Positions 7,853 through 14,462 of a stretch of 26,839 bases of DNA are shown in pieces. The notes beneath the pieces were generated by a model. It worked only from the letters and a program-made list of their open reading frames with translations, had not been told where the DNA came from and did no database searches. Made by a program: the position numbers and the translations under genes. Within the stretch, counting starts at the first letter, position 1; each line of letters starts with the position of its first letter. This DNA is from Hyphomicrobiales bacterium (GTDB taxonomy: Bacteria; Pseudomonadota; Alphaproteobacteria; Rhizobiales; JAJFHC01): positions 1 to 26,839 of the forward strand of contig JAJFHC010000184.1 in NCBI GenBank assembly GCA_021775835.1. Reading direction: 5' to 3'.

Positions 7853-9034
7853 ATGGAACGACCGGTGAACAACGGCAAGATCAGTTTGTGGCTTCTGCTT
7901 GGCGAACGGTTGGGTGACAACGCTCAGATCAGGGCTCTTGCCGGGCAAGTCGGGTTGCCCTACGAGGAGAAGTACCTGCGTTTCAACTGGCTGTACCATG
8001 TGCCGAATTTCATCAAGGGACCGTCGTTGCTGACGTTGAGTCGAGAGGGCTCATCCTCGCTTGCAAAACCATGGCCGGACGTGGTCATCATGTGTGGTCG
8101 CAAAAGCGTCCCCGTCGCCCGGTGGATCAAGAAGAAATCGGGCGGGCGGACAAAAATCATAGCGATTGGACGGCCCAGGGCACCGATCGCGCTTTTTGAC
8201 CTGGTGGTAACGACGCCGCAATACAGACTTCCCCGCTCCAAGAACGTTGTGGAGTTGCTGGCGCCCCTTAGCGGGATCGAAGACGAAGACCTTGCTCACG
8301 GTCGCAAGATGCTGGAATCGGAACTTGATGACCTGCCGAAGCCGTTGATTGCTGTTCTGGCTGGCGGAGACACGTCGACATCCCAGTTCGATCCGGTGGC
8401 CGCGGACCGGCTGGGGCGGTTGGCCTCCACCTATGCGAGAAGCAGAGGAGGCTCCTTGCTGGTGTCGACAAGCCCAAGAACCCATCCGAGAGCGGCATCC
8501 GCCCTGATCGATGCTATCACCGTCACGTCAAAGATTCATCGCTGGACGCCGGATAAGGCCAAACCGAACCCCTATATCGGATTTCTATCTCTGGCAGACG
8601 AGGTGATTGTGACATGCGACAGCGCGTCCATGTTGTCGGATGCCTGCATGGCGCAAAAGCCGGTACTGCTTTTCGACGTGCCGATGAAAGCACGCAACAG
8701 TGCAATCGCCGTTCAGCACAAATTGTACCGTATGATCGAAGATGCCGAAGCGCGTGGTGAAGAGCCTTCTGCACTTGGCCGGTTTCTCAGACAGCTTGCC
8801 TATTACGGGATACTGACGCCACCGCGCAACATGTCGAGGCTTTATGGTCAAGTGGTTGCCAACCACAAAGCCGTGTGGCTGGTCGATGCATGCGTCAACG
8901 TCGAAACCTATGTGCCCCCGAACCCCGCCGGCGTATTTGATGGGCTGGAAGGCGTTGTCTCGAAAATCAGAAACATCGTTTCGCAAGACACAACAGTTGA
9001 TCCCGAGGACGCGGTACATCAAACCGCTGACTAG
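7853..9034 (+). CDS. ELM1/GtrOC1-family putative glycosyltransferase
   Basis: The 393-residue protein matches the ELM1 family (formerly DUF1022), named after a plant mitochondrial-fission protein but in bacteria thought to be GT-B-like glycosyltransferases. Visible family features are LLLGERLGDNAQIRAL near the start, PDVVIMCGRKSVPVARWI (about residues 74-91), LIAVLAGGDTSTSQF (about 164-178), and near residues 235-265 the most typical segment, NPYIGFLSLADEVIVTCDSAS, given here in its two halves NPYIGFLSLAD and EVIVTCDSAS followed by a PVLLFD strand. There is no signal peptide or clear membrane helix. It stands between soeC and the ceramide genes. A role in adding sugar to a sphingolipid or other envelope lipid is inferred from position only. 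Confidence 0.75.
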   Translation: MERPVNNGKISLWLLLGERLGDNAQIRALAGQVGLPYEEKYLRFNWLYHVPNFIKGPSLLTLSREGSSSLAKPWPDVVIMCGRKSVPVARWIKKKSGGRTKIIAIGRPRAPIALFDLVVTTPQYRLPRSKNVVELLAPLSGIEDEDLAHGRKMLESELDDLPKPLIAVLAGGDTSTSQFDPVAADRLGRLASTYARSRGGSLLVSTSPRTHPRAASALIDAITVTSKIHRWTPDKAKPNPYIGFLSLADEVIVTCDSASMLSDACMAQKPVLLFDVPMKARNSAIAVQHKLYRMIEDAEARGEEPSALGRFLRQLAYYGILTPPRNMSRLYGQVVANHKAVWLVDACVNVETYVPPNPAGVFDGLEGVVSKIRNIVSQDTTVDPEDAVHQTAD

Positions 9035-9038
9035 AGGA

Positions 9039-9069
9039 AAGACTCGGCTCAACACAACTTTCGGGTCTT
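9039..9069 (+). terminator. Stem-loop after the ELM1-family gene
   Basis: AAGACTCG (9039-9046) can pair with CGGGTCTT (9062-9069) over eight positions, one of them G-U, around a 15-base loop. It starts five bases after the stop codon. No T-run follows, so it is a weak terminator candidate. Confidence 0.3.
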
Positions 9070-9634
9070 CAGGCTGATTCGATAATCCCTGATCGCTGGA
9101 CTGATTCGCACCGGCAACCATGGGTGGTGTAGATACGCCGGAACTCTTCACAGATGCCGTGGTGACGGTGTTTTGTTACACAATATGAATTCATGACGAA
9201 ACGTGTCCGGTTTCTGTGAAAGTGCCGTGTCTCGTCTTGGCGGGATGTTTCATCAAGAGGGTGGATGAGAGGTTGGCATTTTTTATTGTTAATTTTCAAA
9301 ATGTTATGCCGAAATTTCAGTCGGAGCCTGATGCTCCATTGTTGCAGAATAGCGACAGCGCGAAGCAAGAGGTACCTGGAAACGTGCCGGTAAAAATCCA
9401 TCCGCAAACGGTGCTTCCGAAACGTTACAAACTGAAACACCAATTGATTTTGTCAGGCCTCCAGCCACTGATAAACATTTCATTACGAAACGGTAGGAAT
9501 AGGGGAAAAAACCGAAGAGCAGCGTTTCGACTGCTTGGGGGAATATCCAGAAAACCTGTGGTTCAGGCGTTCGCGCCCGGGAATTTGCATTGAGGGTATG
9601 GTTCGGTTTTTTTGAAGGAGTTACCGGTTCGGTC

Positions 9635-9655
9635 TTTGCGGTTGTTGACCGCAAA
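9635..9655. promoter_or_regulatory. Perfect 8-bp palindrome upstream of the acyl-ACP synthetase gene
   Basis: TTTGCGGT and ACCGCAAA form a perfect inverted repeat with a 5-base spacer, ending 41 bases before the GTG start at 9697. The absence of a following T-run argues against a terminator. It fits an operator, or a hairpin in the mRNA leader. Confidence 0.45.
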
Positions 9656-9696
9656 ACAGGTAGGGAAAACGTGTTTAGTTATTCGGGTGCAAAATC

Positions 9697-11523
9697 GTGA
9701 ATGAGACCGTAGAACAGAATAATCAAAGGCCGACCATTCGTGCAAATGAGTCGCTTGCCCAGGTGCTTGGGAAGTTTGACACATTGATTGAAGGGCTGGA
9801 TTACGCCGCACAAGGCAAGACGGGTTTTAATTTCTATTCCGGTCGGGGCAAACTAGAGCACGTTGTCACCTATGCCGAATTGAGAGAGCGGTCGATCGAG
9901 ACAGCCAAGCGTCTTATCCACGCTGGTCTGCAGCCCGGTGACCGTGTGGCGGTTGTTGCTGAAACGACGCCCGAATTCATGATGATATTCTTTGGTTGTC
10001 AGTATGCCGGCCTGATCCCTTGCCCGATGCCTTACAGCATGTATATCGGTGGCCGCGACGCCTATGTGGAACGTCTGAAAGGTATGCTGACAAGTGCGGA
10101 TGCTTCGGCAGCGATCTGTTCTGACGCTCTGCTCAAACAGGTTGGAGAAGCGGCAATCGCCGTCGATGTCCGCTTTGTCATGACGTACGATGAAGTGTGT
10201 CAGGGGGAAGTGCCGGAGCTCGAAGAGGAACTTTCGCCGTTCGGGCGTGATGATGTGGCGTACATCCAGTATTCCTCCGGCAGCACTAGCAATCCCAAGG
10301 GCGTTCTGATTACCCAGAATTCCATTGTCCATAATACCCGCGGAATTCTAACCCACGGTCTACAACTGAACCGTGACGACCGGGCTGCGTCCTGGTTGCC
10401 GCTTTATCACGATATGGGACTTGTCGGGTTCTGTCTGTCACCGATGATGGGGCAGATTACGGTGGACTTCATGGCCACCAGCGCTTTTGCCCGGCGGCCG
10501 TTGTTGTGGCTCAAGATCATGTCCGACAACCAGTGCACGATTACATATAGCCCTTCATTTGGATACGACCTCGCAGCCCGTCGGGCTAATGGCCAACCCG
10601 GTGAGTTTGACTTGTCCTCCTTAAGGGTGGCGGGAATTGGCGGCGACATGGTCCGCTCTGATGTTCTGGAACGTTTTTCGCAGGCTTTTGCCGCATCCGG
10701 ATTCAGCCCGAAGGCTTTTGTTGCGAGCTACGGCATGGCGGAGTCAACGCTAGCGGTAACGTTCGCACCACTCAATGAGCCGATTCTTGTGGATCACGTC
10801 GACCGCGCCAGGGTCAAGCTGTCGCGCCAGGCGCTGCCGGCGTCGGATTTGACGATTGGAGATTCTGGCAAGACCCGTTCATTCGTGGTTTGCGGTGCGC
10901 CGATGCCGGGGCATCAGGTTGAGGTTCGTAACGACCAGGGCGAGGTTTTGCAGGAACGGGAAATTGGTCATATCATGATCAAGGGCCCCAGCCTCATGGC
11001 CGGATATTACGGTAATTCTGAAGCCACGTCCCTGATCATGAAAAATGACGGATGGATGGCAACCGGGGATATGGGATATCTGCTCAACGGCCAGATCGTC
11101 ATTACCGGGCGCAGCAAGGATCTAATCCTGCATAACGGACGCAACATCTGGCCTCAGGATATTGAATGGGCCGTGGAACAGGTCGAAGGTGTCAGGGGCG
11201 ACGACGTCGCGGCGTTTTCGATTGATGCTGGCGACGGCGATGAGAATGTTGTTGTCCTTGTACAATGCCGGCTGAGAGATGAAGACGACCGCGAAGCCTT
11301 GAGGCGGAAAGTGTCGGCCGTGGTTCATCAGCAGGCTGGTGTGGAGTGTGAGATCGTCCTCATACCGCCACGGACCCTTCCGTTCACCTCGTCGGGGAAA
11401 TTGTCGAGAGCGGGCGCGAAACTGCAATATGTGTCCGGTGAAATTGCCGAAATTTCAGACCGGTTCGTTGCTGCAAAAATTGCGGCGCAGTCAGTGGGAT
11501 TTGCGCAAAGCGCAGCCGACTAA
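9697..11523 (+). CDS. acps: Fatty acyl-AMP ligase / acyl-ACP synthetase for ceramide synthesis
   Basis: This adenylating enzyme activates a fatty acid with ATP and, by analogy with the Caulobacter ceramide locus, loads it onto the dedicated acyl carrier protein encoded two genes downstream. The 608 residues show the ANL-superfamily phosphate motif SSGSTSNPKG (193-202), the FAAL-typical PLYHDMGL (about 235-242), the SYGMAEST core and the DLILHNGRNIWPQDIEWA hinge region typical of fatty acyl-AMP ligases. The candidate catalytic lysine is K568 in TSSGKLSR. GTG 9697 is the only good start, because an in-frame stop lies at 9676-9678; no strong ribosome site is visible. Order and identity of this and the next three genes match the bacterial ceramide cluster. 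The CoA-versus-ACP acceptor preference is inferred. Confidence 0.82.
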   Translation: MNETVEQNNQRPTIRANESLAQVLGKFDTLIEGLDYAAQGKTGFNFYSGRGKLEHVVTYAELRERSIETAKRLIHAGLQPGDRVAVVAETTPEFMMIFFGCQYAGLIPCPMPYSMYIGGRDAYVERLKGMLTSADASAAICSDALLKQVGEAAIAVDVRFVMTYDEVCQGEVPELEEELSPFGRDDVAYIQYSSGSTSNPKGVLITQNSIVHNTRGILTHGLQLNRDDRAASWLPLYHDMGLVGFCLSPMMGQITVDFMATSAFARRPLLWLKIMSDNQCTITYSPSFGYDLAARRANGQPGEFDLSSLRVAGIGGDMVRSDVLERFSQAFAASGFSPKAFVASYGMAESTLAVTFAPLNEPILVDHVDRARVKLSRQALPASDLTIGDSGKTRSFVVCGAPMPGHQVEVRNDQGEVLQEREIGHIMIKGPSLMAGYYGNSEATSLIMKNDGWMATGDMGYLLNGQIVITGRSKDLILHNGRNIWPQDIEWAVEQVEGVRGDDVAAFSIDAGDGDENVVVLVQCRLRDEDDREALRRKVSAVVHQQAGVECEIVLIPPRTLPFTSSGKLSRAGAKLQYVSGEIAEISDRFVAAKIAAQSVGFAQSAAD

Positions 11524-11638
11524 CCACAAATTCCGTCAATGCGGGTTGACTAACGCCGAGCGAGCCTGAGGCGTGCAGGAATGCATTGTGCTGACCTACG
11601 AGACCGTGTCGTATGAATCAGAATTTTTGAGTGGAGTT

Positions 11639-12586
11639 ATGACAGACGTGTCCGAGATCGTTGCGATTACCGGAGGAACCGGCTTCGTTGGACGGCAATT
11701 GATCAAGGCTGTCGTCAGCAATGGGTACACTGTTCGGATACTGATCAGGGATGCAGGCCACGCGGCGGAATTTGACGATGTGGACTACGTCGTCGGTTCA
11801 TTGTCTGACAAAACGGCGCTGAATGCGCTTTGCGATAGTGCTGGTGTCGTCGTTCATTGTGCCGGCCGGATTTCGGCACGCGACCGGGCCGAGTTTGATG
11901 ACGTGAATGTCATAGGCACCCGGAACCTCATTGATGCGGCAGTTCAACAGAACGTCATGCGCTTTGTGCACGTCTCATCGCTAGCAGCCCGGGAGCCTGC
12001 ACTGTCAGACTACGGGGCGAGCAAGCGGGCTGGAGAAACTGTGGTTCGCGAAGCGGATCCTTCGTTGACCTGGAGCATCCTGCGCCCACCTGCAGTGTAC
12101 GGCCCGCGTGACAAGGGCACTTTCCCCTTGATTCAGCAACTGAGCCGAAAACTGGCCATTGTACCCGGCTCTAAAAAAAGCAGAATTTCACTGATCTATG
12201 TGGATGATCTTGCGCAGGCGATCGCTGCGCTTGTTGATGCGGACGCCCCGACCGGCGAGATATTTGAGTTGCATGATGGGGCGGTGGGTGGTTATTCCTG
12301 GCCTCACTTGGCGCAGATTGCAGGGGTGGTCAATCGTGAGAGAGTACGCTGCATCTATATTCCGAAGTTTGTATTGCAGTCGGTCGGAGCGCTGATACTG
12401 GCGGTTGCGCGAGTGACCGGAGCGGTGCCGATGGTGACGCCGGGAAAAGTTCGCGAACTCTATCATCAAGATTGGGCCTGCCACTCAAATCTGCTTGATG
12501 ATAAAACCAGTTGGCGACCCCAGGTCGACTTTCGGACAGGGTATGCCAATACTGTCGGCTGGTATCGCGAAGAAGGTTGGCTATGA
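11639..12586 (+). CDS. cerR: NAD-dependent epimerase/reductase, CerR-like
   Basis: This is an extended short-chain dehydrogenase (NAD-dependent epimerase/dehydratase family). From ATG 11639 it is 315 residues, with the nucleotide-binding motif GGTGFVG (12-18) and the catalytic pair Y125-x3-K129 (YGASK), with S113/S114 before it. In Caulobacter the neighbouring homologue CerR reduces the 3-keto group made by serine palmitoyltransferase, acting after N-acylation. The same reaction is inferred here from position between the acyl-ACP synthetase and ACP/Spt genes. ATG 11639 has GGAG close upstream (only two bases away); GTG 11588, with AGGA seven bases upstream, would add 17 residues and is the main alternative. 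The stop overlaps an in-frame ATG (12583) of the ACP reading frame. A sterol- or sugar-modifying SDR is possible from sequence alone. Confidence 0.78.
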   Translation: MTDVSEIVAITGGTGFVGRQLIKAVVSNGYTVRILIRDAGHAAEFDDVDYVVGSLSDKTALNALCDSAGVVVHCAGRISARDRAEFDDVNVIGTRNLIDAAVQQNVMRFVHVSSLAAREPALSDYGASKRAGETVVREADPSLTWSILRPPAVYGPRDKGTFPLIQQLSRKLAIVPGSKKSRISLIYVDDLAQAIAALVDADAPTGEIFELHDGAVGGYSWPHLAQIAGVVNRERVRCIYIPKFVLQSVGALILAVARVTGAVPMVTPGKVRELYHQDWACHSNLLDDKTSWRPQVDFRTGYANTVGWYREEGWL

Positions 12587-12660
12587 CTTCCGCCTCTTGT
12601 CTTGTGGATCCACGCAAGGGGCCGGAGGTTGGTGTTGAGAAAATTGGAGGCGGTCCGAGT

Positions 12661-12912
12661 ATGGGCACGAATAATCAGGAAATTTTTGAGCAACTCTGCA
12701 AATTGCTTGGTCCGTTCAACAGCGATTCCGTCGCATTGAACCGCGAGACAGATTTGTCTGCAGACTTGAACATCGACTCTGTTTCGGTGATGGATTTCAT
12801 TATGGAAGTGGAAGACAAATATGACATTGAGATTCCTCTCAATCTCCTGTCGGAAACCAGAACACTGGACGATTTGACGACCGTGGTCGAACAGAAAACG
12901 TCAGGAAGCTAA
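12661..12912 (+). CDS. Acyl carrier protein dedicated to sphingolipid synthesis
   Basis: This small acidic helical protein carries acyl chains on a phosphopantetheine arm. The 83 residues contain the attachment motif at S40 (LNIDSVSVMDF) followed by the standard helix-II/III sequence VEDKYDIEIP. It would receive the acyl group from the upstream acyl-AMP ligase and hand it to serine palmitoyltransferase, the next gene, three bases downstream of its stop. ATG 12661 has a TTGGAGG ribosome site at 12644-12650 with 10-base spacing. A second ATG at 12583 in the same frame overlaps the cerR stop as ATGA and also has an AGAAGG site; it would add 26 residues rich in Gly and Pro that do not look like ACP sequence. 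The shorter form is preferred. Confidence 0.88.
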   Translation: MGTNNQEIFEQLCKLLGPFNSDSVALNRETDLSADLNIDSVSVMDFIMEVEDKYDIEIPLNLLSETRTLDDLTTVVEQKTSGS

Positions 12913-12915
12913 CGG

Positions 12916-14121
12916 ATGGATCTCCTCAAAAAACATGAGCATCTCGCCGAACGCCATAGGATGATGCTCGAAAACGGTGACAACGCCGTGGGTATTCCCA
13001 TGGAAAAAATACTGTCACCGACGAGGGCTTTGATCAACGGCCGGGAGACGATTTTGGCCGGTACCAACAACTACATGGGCATCACTTTCGATCCGGCCTG
13101 CGTCGAGGCCGGCAAGAAAGCTCTGGAAGAGTTCGGCACAGGAACCACCGGTTCACGGATCGCCAATGGCAGTTATTCTCTCCATCAGACGCTTGAAGAG
13201 GAACTCGCAGACTTTCTCAAGCGAGACCATGTGATCGTGTTTTCTACTGGGTACCAAGCTAACCTCGGTATGCTGGCCGGTTTGGCCGGGCCTAACGATA
13301 CAATCTTCCTTGATGCCGATTCACACTCCAGCATTTACGATGGGTGCACTCTTTCGGGCGCCAAACTGGTCCGCTTCCGGCACAATGACGCCGGCGATCT
13401 GGAGAAGCGCCTGAACCGCGTGGAGGATAACGGTGGCGGCCGTTTGGTGGTTCTGGAAGGCATCTACAGCATGTACGGGGACCGGGCTCCGCTCGATGAA
13501 TTTGTCGATGTGAAACGCCGTTGTGAGTTCAGTCTTCTGGTCGATGAGGCCCATTCATTGGGCATCCTCGGCAATGAAGGACGGGGTCTGGCGGAAGAGG
13601 CAGGGCTTGAAGATGAAGTCGACTTTGTCGTCGGAACCTTCTCCAAGAGCCTTGGCGCTATTGGCGGGTTTGGTGCGGGCAACAACCCGTTGTTCGATAT
13701 GATCCGCTATGCCGCAAGACCTTACATGTTCACCGCGTCGGCATCACCTGCAAGTGTCGTGACGACAACCGAGGCCATTCGTCAACTTGCCAAGCGTCCA
13801 GAACTGCGGGATTCCATCAGGCGGAACTCCACCCAGTTGCACAAAGGATTCCGCGAGATCGGGTTGGAGCTGTGCTGTGATGTGGTCAGCCCGATCATTG
13901 CAGTGAGGGTTCCCGATGAGCCCAGTGCAGTCAAAATGTGGAATGACCTGGTTAAAGCTGGCGTCTATGTCAATATTGCCTTGCCGCCCGGCACTCCCAA
14001 CAAAACATGCCTGCTAAGATGCAGCGTGTCGGCGGCACATACACCCGACGACATCAAACAGATCATCAGCATATTCGAGAAAGTGGTTGCCAGGAACCTG
14101 GCTGAAGAGGTTCTGGCTTAA
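12916..14121 (+). CDS. spt: Serine palmitoyltransferase (alpha-oxoamine synthase)
   Basis: Spt catalyses the first committed step of sphingolipid synthesis: PLP-dependent condensation of serine with a long-chain acyl thioester to a 3-keto-sphinganine. The 401-residue, soluble, homodimer-type protein has the expected active-site set: H137 (DADSHSSIYDG), D210 and H213 (LVDEAHS) and the Schiff-base lysine K244 (TFSKSLGAIGGFG). Their spacing matches the bacterial Sphingomonas enzyme (H159, D231, H234, K265). A glycine-rich GTGTTGSRIANGSYSLH stretch lies at 74-90. Related family members make aminoketobutyrate, aminolevulinate or 7-keto-8-aminopelargonate, but the ACP and acyl-AMP ligase upstream strongly favour Spt. 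An AGGAAG ribosome site (12903-12908) lies at the end of the ACP gene, showing tight operon packing. It appears to be the last gene of this operon. Confidence 0.9.
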   Translation: MDLLKKHEHLAERHRMMLENGDNAVGIPMEKILSPTRALINGRETILAGTNNYMGITFDPACVEAGKKALEEFGTGTTGSRIANGSYSLHQTLEEELADFLKRDHVIVFSTGYQANLGMLAGLAGPNDTIFLDADSHSSIYDGCTLSGAKLVRFRHNDAGDLEKRLNRVEDNGGGRLVVLEGIYSMYGDRAPLDEFVDVKRRCEFSLLVDEAHSLGILGNEGRGLAEEAGLEDEVDFVVGTFSKSLGAIGGFGAGNNPLFDMIRYAARPYMFTASASPASVVTTTEAIRQLAKRPELRDSIRRNSTQLHKGFREIGLELCCDVVSPIIAVRVPDEPSAVKMWNDLVKAGVYVNIALPPGTPNKTCLLRCSVSAAHTPDDIKQIISIFEKVVARNLAEEVLA

Positions 14122-14343
14122 ACGGTTTGCCGCACGAAAAGACTTGTGAATGTCCGATCTAGGATCTGGTGAGTACTATGCGTCCTCACGGTTGGTCGTA
14201 CAGAACCGCGCGGCTTCGTGCATTAGCGAAACCTGGCACCGGCATCTTTGGACTGTTGCGACTCCATAACGTGGATCAATGTTGCCGGTCGGCATTCCAG
14301 CATCCGAAATGTATTGGCCGTTTATCAATACGGATACTCCGAG
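14122..14343 (+). other. Gene-free stretch between spt and nosR control region
   Basis: I see no gene here; the short open frames lack domains and ribosome sites. There are only weak inverted repeats, for example TGCCG/CGGCA at 14283-14294, and no convincing terminator for the spt transcript. Confidence 0.4.
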
Positions 14344-14386
14344 TTGGCGGTGTCCAACTAACGAACCAGCATTTGACATAGAACAA
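14344..14386 (+). promoter_or_regulatory. Two tandem TTG-N8-CAA boxes (FNR/NnrR/DNR type) upstream of nosR
   Basis: TTGGCGGTGTCCAA (14344-14357) and TTGACATAGAACAA (14373-14386) both fit the TTG-N8-CAA core of the CRP/FNR-family sites that switch on denitrification genes under low oxygen or nitric oxide. The first is the core of a longer perfect inverted repeat, AGTTGG/CCAACT (14342-14359). The second matches TTGAT-N4-ATCAA at eight of ten defined positions. They start 29 bases apart and end 76 bases before the chosen nosR ATG. The regulator is not in the window. Confidence 0.55.
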
Positions 14387-14400
14387 AGAAAAACTATGAG
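14373..14400 (+). promoter_or_regulatory. Sigma70-like promoter for nosR
   Basis: TTGACA (14373-14378) is a perfect -35 and TATGAG (14395-14400) a 4/6 -10 with 16-base spacing. It overlaps the second TTG-N8-CAA box, so either the site is a promoter element partly covered by the regulator, or one of the two readings is coincidental. Confidence 0.35.
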
Positions 14401-14462
14401 ATCGTGCGACTTTCCGGGCGATGGATTCAGAGATGTCCTCTCCATCCTGGGAAACTCGAGAT

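Larger units (their letters stand above)
9035..9696 (+). other. Long gene-free region upstream of the ceramide operon
   Basis: These 662 bases hold no convincing gene. An open frame at 9216-9593 has no recognisable domain and unusual composition. Base composition is visibly more AT-rich than the flanks, especially 9265-9320. Visible features are a stem-loop just after the ELM1-family stop, two CTGATTCG copies (9074-9081 and 9101-9108), a TTG-N8-CAA box (9286-9299), two GGTTCGGT copies (9600-9607 and 9626-9633) and a strong palindrome at 9635-9655. It probably carries the ceramide operon promoter and its control sites. Confidence 0.5.

Noticed and set aside
9216..9593. 125-codon plus-strand frame in the gap before acps
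   Set aside because: It has no known motif, a basic and irregular composition, no good ribosome site, and an overlapping minus-strand frame of similar length; treated as non-coding.
14313..14327. TTGGCCGTTTATCAA as a third FNR-type box
   Set aside because: The spacing between TTG and CAA is nine bases rather than eight, so it does not fit the dyad.
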